From Apostichopus japonicus (taxonomy: Eukaryota; Echinodermata; Holothuroidea; Aspidochirotida; Stichopodidae), in NCBI RefSeq assembly GCF_037975245.1, contig NC_092576.1, positions 14,991,111 through 15,055,110 of the forward strand: a stretch of DNA of 64,000 nucleotides, read 5' to 3'. Within the stretch, counting starts at the first letter, position 1; every line of letters begins with the position of its first letter. Both the position numbers and the translations under genes were made by a program. The notes below the pieces were generated by a model, which did no database searches, was not told the origin of the DNA, and saw nothing but the letters and a program-made list of their open reading frames with translations. Shown in pieces: positions 11,570-22,866 of the stretch.

Positions 11570-12010
11570 GTTTAATATTAACCAGGATAATGGTGACATC
11601 AACCAGGAAATGTTGTTTAATTTAACCAGAAAGGGGTGGAACATTCTGTGATATTAACCAGGATAGCATTAGCACCAACCAGGAATGTTGGTTAATTTAA
11701 CCAGGAAAGAGGTGAAACATTTCATGATATTAACCAGGATAGTATAAGCATCAACCAGGAAATGTTGGTTAATTTAACCAGGAAAGAGGTGGAACATTTT
11801 ATGATATTAACCAGGATAGCATTAGCACCAATCAGGAATGTTGGTTAATTTAACCAGGAAAGAGGTGAAATATGTCATGATATTAACCAGGATAGTATTA
11901 GCATCAACAGGAAATGTTGGTTAATATCACAAGGAATGAGGTGAATACCCATTGATATTAACCAGGACAGTGTCAAAATTTCACCACGAAATTTAGCCAG
12001 GCTTTCCTGG
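11570..12010 (+). repeat. 76-bp minisatellite rich in AACCAGGA
   Basis: About 5.5 units of about 76 bp, each starting near attaaccaggatag. Units begin around 11576, 11651, 11727, 11804, 11880 and 11955. Each unit holds three AACCAGGA submotifs at uneven spacing. Beyond it (12070-12145) the same core appears as inverted pairs (CCTGGTGAAA facing TTTCACCAGG). It lies wholly inside the 8671-12438 element and is absent from block B. Confidence 0.85.
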
Positions 12011-12196
12011 TTATATCTACCAGGATTTTGTTAAAATCTCAGTCACCAGGCAACTTGGTGAAAACAACCAGGATATATAGGGTAGCATATAAACGCAACT
12101 CCTGGTGAAAATTTCACAAGGAACTGGTGAAATTTCACCAGGTTGTTTTTAGAGTGTAGGCCTATAGGTAGGCCTTCATTCGTTATAATGATTAAA

Positions 12197-12405
12197 TACG
12201 TACGTGATAATCACTACATAAGTACGTAGTAATTATTACGTACGTACGTAATAACACTACGTACGTACGTAGTAATTATTACGTACGTACGTAAAACATA
12301 TCACGTACGTACGTGATATTATTACGTACGTACGTAGTATTATCACGTACGTACGTGATAATTATTACGTACGTACGTAGTATTATTACGTACGTACGTA
12401 ATAAT
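12197..12405. repeat. Array of (ACGT)3 palindromes with 21-22 bp period
   Basis: About ten tandem units, each a self-complementary ACGTACGTACGT followed by a 9-10 bp AT spacer (for example agtaattatt, gatattatt, aataacact). The period is 21-22 bp, two DNA helical turns, so all palindromes face the same side of the helix. It abuts the right terminal inverted repeat; a single matching unit lies near the left end. Confidence 0.9.
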
Positions 12406-12444
12406 TTTTTTTAACCATGTCCTCTCTAGATCTTCGTACGATAG

Positions 12445-13342
12445 AATGTGGCCCCTGTGCTGAATAACCCTTTAGAACAGTGTACCTGCCTCACCACCGC
12501 ACCCCCTCACCCACCGTCTCCAACAATCCCGTACTATTGGAGCATTATGAGCATGACAACGTTAATCAAGTCGGCTGAACCTAACGTTGTTAAAGATGCT
12601 GCGATTTATCGTGCTAGATGGTATTTTTTGCTTCGGAAGCTGCCCATATGCTCTGAAGAACTTCATTTGATATTAATAACTCTCCGATCTTGTTTCTACA
12701 ATATTGTTTAATAATAAAAGAAAAGACATCCAAGTACTGCCTGGACATAACAAACAAACCACTTTAACTGATCCACTATCATCTCCAAATCTCTTTACCG
12801 CAGGACTACTATAGCCATATGATCAAGAAGATGATACATCAATTGTGTAGCAGGCGTTCCTTGAAAAAAAAACAAATACTACACAATATCTTAGACAAAA
12901 GGGCCGAAAAACGATCTCTAATTCAGCAGGGTATTATAATTTACAGTCAAATTCCCTTGACTTTTCCAACGACTGTACATCTAGCTTCTGATAACACGAT
13001 AACACGATAAAACGATGTCACCGGCTTCTGGTTGCTCATTCTACGAGTTCAATGCAAGTCAATGGGCTTAAATTCTGATGAACGAAGAACAGCTTCTTCT
13101 ATTTCAGGAATGCCTACATTATTATTATAGTACCCGTTAAACCCAACACGTAAAGTAATCCCTTTTACGCTCTTTGACGAAGCAAGTTATTTATTCAGAA
13201 TGGTATTATATATTCATTACCGTACCACCTTTACTGAAACTTATTCTTATAACAGTTTGCCTTAACTGTGAGGGTATACCTCGACGAAAACAATTTTCAT
13301 GAACAAAAGAAAGCATGTTCCTGCGCACAAACCCTTGATTAA
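12445..13342. other. Block A-specific non-coding segment
   Basis: It lies between the TIR element and the point where homology with block B resumes (13343 with 37722). No gene or repeat recognised; it has no counterpart in block B. Confidence 0.4.
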
Positions 13343-14500
13343 AGCAAGAACATTTCTTATGGATATTTGGTAGAAGGTTGATGTCGATAGTTGACTGCAA
13401 ACCCGACAATCAACACAAATTGGCCGTTTGACAATGATCATGTGTATCTGTTCTTTTCAGAAGCACAGCCCAGTGTAAGTTATTGTACCTCGATATTTGA
13501 GCAGGATTATATTAAATATCTCCTCGCTGTCGAAGGGACTCATGATACGTCAATTGACGTAACACCGTAATGATTCGAATGGTTACAGTACTAGTCTTGA
13601 TGTGGACCGGGGGTCAATGTGGATCAAGTTGTTTAGTTTTCATGTTTTCATGCTGCCTTTTCTAAAAGAGCATCAAAACAATTTAATCGGAGGCTAAATG
13701 GGGGATAGTGGGGACGGTGACTGCGGTCAAATTTCAGACGGCTATTTTAAATAACATCTTTGTTTTTAAATTCTCCGATAAGGAGTAGTTTAATTGCATT
13801 ACGCTTAATTTCAAACCAAAGGGCTCATTTTAAGTAACAAACGGTAAGGTTTTACGTACCAAAAGCAGGAGCACCTTTGAGGATTTTCACAAACCTGGGG
13901 GCATGTGTCCCCTTCACCTCCTCCTTCGCCCTTTCCTACTCCTCTTCCACCATGGCCGTATATGTCTTTATACGACTCTGTTTCCCTCCGTTTCGAACCT
14001 GAATTTAGCAATAGTGACTAATTTGACTGAAAATCTTCTTGTATATTAGCCTATGTTGTTTTCTACCATAAGTAGCTCAAAACTCTTAGAGAATGCCATA
14101 TGTTATAATTGACATCCAGTAAGAATAGTACTTATAACGTTAAATGTCTAGCAAGAGAAAGCAGTTAACTATGTACAGTTTCAGTATTCAGTTTAAGTTT
14201 TAAGTCGTCAACAGCTTACGTTTCAATTTGTATGAATAAACTGCAACTTGTGTTGAATTGGTCATATTCTGGTGTTATACAGATTTCCAATTAATAGCAA
14301 AATAAAACGAAATCTACTTGTCGATAACTTATCTTAATTAAACCGTAATTCCGATGTGCTTCAAATTTGGTCGGTGTTTTGAGGCCCGACGGGAGGGAAG
14401 AGGTATGTGGGGAGGGGGTCTATACCTAAGGCCCGAGAAATAAAGAGGATGAAATAAATAGTAAATTTGTATCCTCATAATATACGGTACTTTACGAAAA
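13343..14500. other. Non-coding duplicated segment
   Basis: Collinear with 37722-38965, where block B carries an extra segment of about 110 bp (38643-38755). No coding frame is conserved between the two copies. Confidence 0.5.
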
Positions 14501-14845
14501 ATGAGGAGTGCAAAAAAGGTGGTGTGATGAAGTAATTGTCCCCGGGACCTGGCTGTTGACTAACCTGTGTGTATGTCTAGGAATTGGGTGCAGAGCCTCA
14601 TTGCGTCATCATCGGCTAGAGGTCAAATATCAATGACCATGCATGATGTCGATGAAGTTCAAAGTTTCAAAATGGTGTTTCGCCAAATCCACCTCAAAAG
14701 GTTACGGTTACTCACACTCGATACTTGTATGACGCAGTGATGACAACATAGCAGCCATGTGACTAAATTTGGACGCGCTATTACAACTATATGGATTGCC
14801 TACGTGTAAGTTATTAAAATCTAATTTCAGACTGTATATGCTTAA

Positions 14846-15417
14846 AGGATTGGTTCAGGTGTTTGACATATCTATTTTGTATGAAAGAGCACAAAAAGAC
14901 AACAAGAACAGTAAAGAAACTACCATGATAGCATGCTCTGTTAAGGAGATATGATACTTTGAAGATATCAAAATTTCTTTGAAAACCACTGGTGTAGAAA
15001 GGCTTATTGTGAGGGTATGACCTAACATCCTCACTTCCTTAACATTTGTGAATATATTTCTTTAAAAATTATTTATATTTCTTAACACATTTGAAACTAA
15101 TATAATAAAAAATTCTTCAGATGTTTAATCTCAAATACTTCCTTTGACAAATACGAGATCACCTGACATATCTTTTGGTTGAAAGTCATGAAATCCCACA
15201 AAATATTTAGAGAAAAAAAAAAAGACTTTTCAGGAATGTGAGGATGTGACATCCCAGCTAGTCAGATTTCAGCAGTTTCTACACAATCTGATAATACTTT
15301 ACACTTGAATATCTCTTTAACCGAAAAAGATATTTCAACAGTTTTTTTCACCATTGTGTTTCTTTTTATTGTCCTCTTTCATATAACATTTACATGTATG
15401 ACAACTGAACCAATCCT
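14846..15417. mobile_element. TTAA-flanked palindromic MITE (piggyBac/Kolobok-type ends)
   Basis: TTAA at 14842-14845 and 15418-15421 flanks an element whose ends are AGGATTGGTTCAG and CTGAACCAATCCT. The inverted similarity runs inward about 190 bp on each arm (for example AAAGAGCACAAAAAGACAAC against the complement of 15340-15385, and cctcacttcctt against aggaatgtgagg). It encodes nothing. It lies in a block A-only interval (14500-16020), so insertion after the duplication is likely. Clear TTAA target duplications point to piggyBac- or Kolobok-mobilised MITEs. Confidence 0.8.
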
Positions 15418-15904
15418 TTAATGCAATCGGTCATGGTACACGAGTTGGACGGTGGTAGGGGAGTGGGAGATGGTAGGTGGGCCGGTGAAGGTGGAGGGAG
15501 GGGGAGCGATTATACAATCATATAATAATGTTGAAATGTTTTACCATATCGATCGATTATATGGTATAGTCGTAGACAAATTCAACATAGAATATACCAT
15601 TGTATTTTACTGATTTACAACGGGATTATTTTTAATTATTCTACAATAATAACACTTATACATTATAATAGTGCAGTATATACAGTGTAAGGCGCTCTTC
15701 AGCACAAGCATATGTCTAAAAGTTCAAGTAACCGTTATAGAAAAGAAGCATTGAAAAGGGATGATCTTAAATGTTTTTATTTTTAACCTAGTTTCTTTCT
15801 TTCTTCTCTCCATCCCTTTTCTACTAATACCCTTACATCTATCTCTTTGTGTTCACCATGCGCATTAACATGTCTGTACTTTGTGAGTGTTTTTGTCCCT
15901 TCTG

Positions 15905-15990
15905 TTACTGTTACTTGTCATTTAGCCTTTGAAGAAAATCCTGCTAGGATCGAAACATCAGGCCAACTTACTTTTACACATATTTTTATC
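15905..15990 (+). repeat. Possible Penelope-like or other retroelement end
   Basis: Contains gaagaaaatcctgctaggat followed by cgaaacatcaggcc, a hairpin-like GAAGAA..CGAAAC layout that I associate with ends of Penelope-like and related repeats in marine invertebrates. No reverse transcriptase is present. This is recognition by eye only. Confidence 0.25.
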
Positions 15991-16019
15991 GGTAAATATT
16001 TTGATAGAAACTGAGCAAC

Positions 16020-17560
16020 CCACACCCTCAAAATAATATCTAGATACATCCATAAACGAGGCTTTCTGAAGCGTTCTTCATATTTGAGAATACAATGGGA
16101 TTTCCTCGCGTACACTGTGGCAAGCCTCTTAATAGGGCTCTCCACGCTTGCGGAGTATCCTAACTAATTATTCAATCAAGTTTGTAGTGTAGAGCTCTGG
16201 GGATCACGTGACTCGAGATTTTCTTCTGCTTGCCCCATTGTCACCGCTGCAGATAAACAGATAGGTGACTGAAAGCGGTGCATGCAAATCTAATAAATAG
16301 CTACTTGAGTTGTAAATTGTTATCGTTTTGTTACGCGTATGCGTAATAATTGTTCGTGCAATGTAACCACCTCATATGTGGACACGTCCAGGGTCATTTT
16401 CAATAACTTCCTGAGGGAAATCAATATGTTGAAGAATGTGGAAAACATATTATCGATTTTGTTTTAGCTTAGTACATTTATTTATATCCACCCATCTTGT
16501 AACTCTAGCGGGATATCAGTCAATATGCAACAGTACAACTATAGCTAGGTTTTAACGTAGGCCTTAGCTCATAACGATATTTGCATTAATCATCCGCAGT
16601 TCTTTTCATGAAACGGTTTGTTGTGAATTACCTGATATCTGCGCATCACTTTGGCTGATACACCTTATTCTATGATACTTCATAACCAAAAACCACTCTG
16701 CTGAGGTGAGTTATCACAAGCGACGTGGGTAGGATTTACACTCCCAGAGACACGAACTAAAGGAAAATCACACCGTATAACACTGTTGTAGTGCCTCCAA
16801 CTAAAAGACACAAAGCTGTGGGAATTTTACACTAAAAATACTTTTTAAACACTGAATGAAGAGTTGCTTGTCGGCTTCAGTCAATATAATAACCCCAATA
16901 TCATGTACAATAGATGTAATAAACGAGGAACTCCCACGCGTAGGATACGCCTGGTGTTACTCAAAAACACAATAAAACAAAGAGTGCGAAGTAGAATCAG
17001 ATACAGTATGTTTTTATAATTGCGGAAGTTACTGTTATCTCGTTTCCTCGTGAATAGTTTAATGGTTCATCCAAATGTCGTTACCAGTATTTATGGCTGA
17101 TTCTTGGCAATAACAAAACCACTACTAAGGCTATAATTTTAACCTGTGTATATATCTGTGCATGCATGGATGGTGTTTAAGCTTTGTATGTATGTGTGTT
17201 GGGGACTGGGCTTGGGGGAGGGCGGGAGGTTTGGGGAGGGCATTTGAAATTCAAGTGTTACCTAAAACGACAACAACGTGAAGGTTAATATTATGAAGTA
17301 CAAGAACAGTCTTATACTTTTGCGGGGCACAGCACCGGTAACATTCTTAAATACATGTGACTAATTAGCATTAAAGGAACATTTTAGAAATGCATAATAT
17401 TTTAAAGCTGAGTATTTGAAAACAAGAAATACTACAGAGACAATTTATTCCTTTTCTGCTTAAAGTCATTTGTGAAAGTTGTTTACTTCTAATATTTCCA
17501 CGCGATAAATATCTATCATTCTTTCTTATATTAATCTGTTGTATATCCTTAAATTTTGAT
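16020..17560. other. Non-coding duplicated segment
   Basis: Collinear with 39385-40885 (for example the ataatatctagatacatcc stretch). No gene supported on either strand. Confidence 0.5.
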
Positions 17561-17685
17561 ATTTGAATATATCGACAAATTATGATATTATGGATATATC
17601 GACACATTGTGATATTATGAATATATCAACAAACTGTGATATTATCGATATATCGACAAATTGTGATATTATGGATATGGCAATT
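17560..17685 (+). repeat. 27-bp minisatellite, block A (about 4.5 units)
   Basis: Units of the type gatattatggatatatcgac plus acattgt, repeated about 4.5 times. Block B has only about 3 units at 40885-40965. The segmental homology ends here in both blocks. Confidence 0.85.
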
Positions 17686-18070
17686 GCTTGAGACAAAAGC
17701 AATGAGAAAACCTATAGAAAGGAGTAGCGTAATAATACAGAATATTCCAATCGGTCTTTATATGTGATTAATTTCTTTATCTCAATTAATCTATGTCGAA
17801 ATTATTTCACTTTATAACTTAATAAATTGAGCTTAAAAAACAAAATCAGAAAGCTTAGAAACAAGTAAGTGTAAGGTATGTAAATCATAAGAGACCCTTA
17901 AAAAGTAATTCTAATGAGCATACCCTCCCCCCAAACCACAATTAGTCATAATTAAAGTAGAAGAAAATTTACGCCAAGATTATACTGATTAAAGTCTAAT
18001 GGTCTAAATTGTTTGTACTTTGTAAAAAATATTATAAAATATTATTGAACAATATCTATAATATTATAGT
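17686..18070. other. AT-rich unassigned DNA
   Basis: No gene or element recognised. It lies just beyond the end of the block A homology and includes short A/T homopolymer and ATATT-rich stretches. Confidence 0.4.
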
Positions 18071-18074
18071 AAGT

Positions 18075-18632
18075 TATGTGGCAAAACCATTGTACAATTG
18101 ATACTGCAGTTTGTCAGGTGACACAACGTTTGACAGTTAATACTGCAGTTTGTTAGGTGGCAAAACATTGGACAGTTCATACTAAAGTTTGTCAGGTGGC
18201 ACAAACATTGGACAGTTGATACTATAGTAAGTCATGTGGCACAGCATAGGACAGTTGATACTACAGTTTTAAGGTGGCACAAACAAGGAAAGTTGATACT
18301 ACAATTAGTAATGTCGCACATACATTGAACAGTTGATACTACAGTTATTTGTGGTTACACAACATAGGACAGTTGATGCTACAGTTAGTCAGGTGGCACA
18401 AATATTAGTCAGTTGATACTGCAGTTAGTCAGGTGGCACAAACATTGGACACTTGATACTACAGTTTGTCAGGTGGCACAAACATCGGACAGTTGATACT
18501 ATCGTTAGTCAGGTGGCACAACATAGGACAGTTGGTACTACAGTTTTAAGGTGGCACAAACAAGGATAGTTGATACTACAGCTAGTAACGTCGCACAGAC
18601 ATTGGACAGTTCATACTACAGTTACTTTTTTT
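18075..18632 (+). repeat. 40-bp satellite with a higher-order unit
   Basis: About 14 units of about 40 bp, of the form ggacagttgatactacagtt followed by agtcaggtggcacaaacatt. A variant pair lacking agtcagg (ttttaaggtggcacaaacaagg) recurs at about 18250 and about 18525, giving a higher-order period of about 275 bp. Absent from block B. Confidence 0.9.
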
Positions 18633-18639
18633 TTTGGGG

Positions 18640-19430
18640 GGGTGGGGTGGATGATCGCCAAAGATTGCATATTGAAGTGGTTAAGCCCTTGCAGAAGTAT
18701 ACTTGACTCCCCCCTCCTCCTTGCTTACATAGAAGATGGTAACATTGTATCGGGCATCCCTCAGTGATAATGGTACAACCAAATATCATACTTGGCCAAA
18801 ATGACGAGAATTAAAATATTCGAAAATATTCACCACTGTAGCCAAAATCGGAAAAGATCGGATTCAAAATTTAAGAAGTACGTAATGCAACGTAGCTGTT
18901 GCTACCTTTGGAAGTCTACTGATGCTGCGTAGCTTTTCGAGGTGACATATTTCTGAAGACAAAACGAAGATGTTACATTTTAGTACGAAGCAATAGACTG
19001 AAGTAGTATAGGTAGATAAGTGTTATTAGTAACAAAACATTACATTTAGATATTCAACGTGCAAAATAGGTATGTACAGCATTCATTTTCAATCGTCGTT
19101 TCCGGGAAGGCCTCCAGGTGGGCTACACGAGTTGGCGTTCATCTCGGACAGTCAATCGTGACCTTACAGAGGTACTCACTTTCGGAGATACGCGTGTAGC
19201 GTATTACATTCTGAGACTACTTGGAATCTTCCAGTAACGACGAGCAATAGAGTTATTATTTAATAAGAATACAAGCTTTATTCAAATCTACAATTACTTG
19301 GTATTCTCGTGTTGCATCCCTACGTCCCCTTTCCCATCAATATTTCCATTGATGTAACTTAGTTATGGTAGAACAGATATCATTTAGAGACAGTATTCAA
19401 CTTTTTTTTTTGGAACCTTTATAGGTCTTC
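18640..19430. other. Unassigned non-coding DNA
   Basis: No gene, RNA or repeat family recognised. Confidence 0.4.
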
Positions 19431-19431
19431 T

Positions 19432-19555
19432 TGCACCATGTACCCACATATACACTAGCATATACATTCCATGCACCAGCTTATTACATGTAACCACATA
19501 CATACCAGCATATACATTCCATACACCAGCATATAACATGTACCCACATATACAT
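19432..19555 (+). repeat. Short tandem repeat of about 60 bp, two copies
   Basis: The phrase catgtacccacatatac.. ..agcatatacattccat.. caccagc recurs about every 60 bp, immediately upstream of the first SINE head. Confidence 0.7.
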
Positions 19556-19560
19556 GTGGA

Positions 19561-19625
19561 GTGTTAGCTCAGTGGTTAACGCCGGTGCCTTCCCTTCATA
19601 AGGTCCCCAGTTTGAGTCACTCCAA
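19561..19625 (+). repeat. tRNA-derived SINE head 1
   Basis: GTGTTAGCTCAGTGGTTAAC forms an A box and D-arm; AGTTTGAGTCACTCC resembles a B box. Two further copies at 19939 and 21499 share the spacing. Stems are too degraded for a functional tRNA. Confidence 0.6.
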
Positions 19626-19650
19626 GATTAATGTATGTCGTCACTTTCTT

Positions 19651-21040
19651 CCTGGAAGCTAATTATTAACCTATAGGTTCTCCACGTGAGACTGCTAGTA
19701 GGACAACAACAAAAAATCAACTTAGAAGCATCAGTAACACAGGGTGTATGATTGTTGAAACGTCATGTGACTGTAAGTTATTCATTAAAATTACAAGCCA
19801 CGAAATGCGTTATGAAAGCATGCAAATCACAGGGACATATTCTGCAAGGTATTTGAAATTAGGGGACTAAGTTCAAACTTTCCCTGACTGATTTAAGTTT
19901 GGGGCTCAACTCTTATTTAAGAGCATTTAAGGGCATGAGTGTTAGCTCAGTGGTTAACGCCGGTGCCTTCCGATCATAAGGTCCACAGTCTGAGTCACTC
20001 CAAGATTAATGTATGTCGTCCAGTAACAGAGTTGTTGACAATTGACAATTCATAATCATGGACGTGAAATATGAATCTAAGAGTCTGACTTCGGTCAGCT
20101 TGCGGCTTTGATAAGCCAACGATGGCTTCTTCATGAGTTCCTGCATGCAGGAGGATCTAAAACACATACAAATATTCTTACATACATACATACATGATGC
20201 GAATGAAGGATGTCATAAAGAAGGAGATTTTCCTATTGCCATTGGAGCCGACTGCCTTGTGAGGATCTTGTGATCCTCCCAGGATTTATTCAGATATCAA
20301 ATGATGCATTCTGAAGCATAGTTAATTTGCTTTCAGGTTCAAAGGTTCTCGGCGTCTGTCGTCCATTATATTTGACGTATTGTATATAACATTGAGCAAT
20401 ACCTCAACGGTGTGTGACGGGACTTAATTGTAAGATATTATCCATTAAATTTTATAGAAAATTTATGTGATATTAATTATGGATTTCCTGTTTTGTGGTC
20501 CTAAATGTAACAGTGAAAACCAATAAGCAGCATTTACAGGTTGATTACTTTCCATATATGGCTTTAAATCATTTTGCAATTTTGTTTTGAACGAGACAAG
20601 ATTAATTTCAAATTTTAATTTATCAGCAACAGAACTAGCTATATAACAGTTAGTTTTCCATCAAATGTTCCTGTTAACTTATTTTGTGTTATTTATAGAC
20701 GTCGTTATCTCGTGAAATCCTGAGAATTCGCAACTAGTTGAGCTGCAAGATCAACTTACAGTTATTCATTTATTAGTTTTGTCCAAGGTTGTTGAAAATG
20801 TGTTATATTTATCACCGGAAAAACATTCTGAACCCGGTTCGCATTTAACTTGCACTTTTTAGGTGAACGTTATTTTTCTTTTTTCGGGTTTCATATTAAC
20901 CTACAATACAGTTTCCGTCGAGGTCAATTTGCACACGCGGGGTATCCTCGCCGAAAGTCACGTTACATCAGATTTGCAACATCTTTGTTTGTATGCAAAT
21001 TAACTATGTCGTGTATTTTACGTAATTGCTCTTAGTTGCT
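19651..21040 (+). repeat. 1.56-kb tandem duplication, unit 1
   Basis: It pairs with 21215-22505 at an offset of about 1564 bp. The first 680 bases are nearly identical and the rest is more diverged, with indels. It contains a SINE head (19939) and a short CATA repeat. The small open frames inside are not preserved between units. Confidence 0.85.
19939..20001 (+). repeat. tRNA-derived SINE head 2
   Basis: GTGTTAGCTCAGTGGTTAAC start, with TCTGAGTCACTCC at the B-box position. It lies within duplication unit 1 and is near-identical to head 3. Confidence 0.6.
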
Positions 21041-21214
21041 GTTGATTCGTCTTCGAGACTTTAATGCACAAACTTGAGTCTGAAAAGTAGCTTCATCTTG
21101 GGATCCAAGTTGGTTTAGTTGTTACTGTTGCACTGTAATACGGTAGTCCACTGCCAAAAACATCATAAAGTTAGCAGGAAGGACTCCTTTGAGATCCACA
21201 ACAATGGCGTTCTA

Positions 21215-22505
21215 CCTGGAAGCTAATTATTAGCCTATAGGTTCTCCACGTGAGACTGCTAGTAGGACAAAAAAAATCAACTAAGAAGCATCAGTAACAC
21301 AGGGTGTATGATTGTTGAAACGTAATTTGACTGTAAGCTATTCATTAAAAGTACAAGCCACGAAATGCGTTATGAAAGCATGCAAATCACAGGGACATAT
21401 TCTGCAAGGTATTTGAAATTAGGGGACTAAGTTCAAACTTTCCCTGACTGATTTAAGTTTGGGGCTCAACTCTTATTTAAGAGCATTTAAGGGCATGAGT
21501 GTTAGCTCAGTGGTTAACGCCGGTGCCTTCCGATCATAAGGTCCACAGTCTGAGTCACTCCAAGATTAATGTATGTCGTCCAGTAACAGAGTTGTTGACA
21601 ATTGACAATTCATAATCATGGACGTGAAATATGAATCTAAGAGTCTGATTTCGGTCAGCTTGCGGCTTTGATAAGCTAATGAGGTTTCTTCGCGAGTTCC
21701 TGCATGCAGGAGGATCTAAAACACATACAAACATTCATACATACATACATACATGATGCGAATGAAGGATGTCATAAAGAAGGAGATTTCCCTATTGCCA
21801 TTGGAGCCGACTGCCTTTTGAGGATCTTGTGATCCTCCCCGGATTTATTCAGATATCAAATGATGCATTCTGAGGCATAGTTAATTTGCTTTCATTTTCA
21901 AATGTTCTCGGCGTCTTTCGTCCATTATTATATTTGACGTATTGTATATAACCTTCAACAATACCTCTACGTGTGTGACGGGAATTAATTGTAAGATATT
22001 ACACTTATGTGGTCCTAAATGTAACAGTGAAAACCAATGAACAGCAATGGCAAGTTTATTATTTTCCAATGACTTCAATCCCTTTGAAATATTTTTTGAA
22101 CCAGACAAGATTAATTTCAAATTTTAATTTATTAGCAACGGAACTAGCTATATAAAGGAGTGTGTCATCAATGTTTTCCTGTTAACTTATTTTTGTGTTA
22201 TTTGTTGTCGTCGCTATCCCGTAAAATCCGGAAAGTTCTCAACTAGTTGAGTTGCAAGATCTACTTATAGTTATTTATTTTGTTAGTTCTGTGCAAGGTT
22301 GTTGAAAATGAGTCATATTAATAATTGGAAAAAAATCTGCACCCGACTCGAATTTCACTTATTCCCGGGTTTCATATTTACATACAATGCAGTTTACGTC
22401 GAGGTCAAGTTGCAAACGTGGCGAGTCCCTGCCGTAATTTACTTTTTATCAGTATTGCAACATCGTTGATTATATGCAAATTACCCGCAGTTCGTTTCAC
22501 TTTAA
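21215..22505 (+). repeat. 1.56-kb tandem duplication, unit 2
   Basis: Second unit of the duplication. It retains the SINE head (21499) and the catacatacatac stretch. It has lost some sequence relative to unit 1 around 22000, where unit 1 reads ggatttcctgttttgtgg. Confidence 0.85.
21499..21561 (+). repeat. tRNA-derived SINE head 3
   Basis: Same sequence as head 2, carried in duplication unit 2. It arose by the tandem duplication and not by separate retroposition. Confidence 0.6.
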
Positions 22506-22866
22506 TTCGCCACATCTCCTCAGTATAAGAGACATTTACACGGTGAAGTCCAATCCAGTTAGCTTTCTTCGGTACCACTTATCCTGGTCTACTTGCAGTG
22601 TGACATGAAACTGCTGTTTTGGGAATCACGTTTCTTATAAATACTTACGGTCAGCCTTGAAGCTTGAGCCTCACTCAACGGATTAAATCGGTATAAACTA
22701 AAGGTAGGCCTATTTTTGACTTTTTTGTTCCTATAGCATAACCAAACAGGTGTACAATCACTGGCGCTCCCAACGTACTGTTTGACTCTTTGAACAGAAT
22801 AACATTCTTGAATAAGTTATACATATTCTCAATAATTTAATGAATACAATTAATCATCATTTCATT

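Larger units (their letters stand above)
8671..12438. mobile_element. Putative non-autonomous DNA transposon with TIRs and ACGT-rich subterminal palindromes
   Basis: Terminal inverted repeats of about 30 bp: the left end starts TACGAAGACCTAGAGAGGAC and continues CATGGT, and the right end is its reverse complement with one change (GATCT for GACCT). Both ends are followed inwards by A/T and then ACGTACGTACGT palindromes, one on the left (8713-8724) and about ten on the right. The flanks carry an identical 6-bp sequence CGATAG (8665-8670 and 12439-12444), a plausible target-site duplication. Block B has no counterpart: its sequence at 37720 jumps from the equivalent of 8638 to 13343. No transposase is readable in the 3.77 kb. 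Superfamily is unknown; a 6-bp duplication and TAC ends are only weakly suggestive. It contains a nested MITE and a 76-bp minisatellite. Confidence 0.7.
1..17690 (+). repeat. Segmental duplication, left block (A)
   Basis: This block matches about 30072-40965 in the same orientation. Collinear pieces are: 1-5860 with 30072-34380, 6378-8062 with 34380-36062, 8105-8638 with 36920-37720, 13343-14500 with 37722-38965, and 16020-17690 with 39385-40965. It carries exons 5-7 of receptor copy A and its 3' flank. The gaps are later insertions or deletions described separately. The true left edge lies outside the window. Similarity was judged by eye; introns and 3' flanks look nearly as conserved as the exons. 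Confidence 0.9.

Noticed and set aside
8671-12438. Polinton/Maverick because of the 6-bp duplication
   Set aside because: The element is far too small, with no integrase, polymerase or capsid genes and ends unlike that group.
18075-18632. CRISPR-like array
   Set aside because: There are no unique spacers between conserved repeats, unit variants are graded, and the context is a eukaryotic genome.
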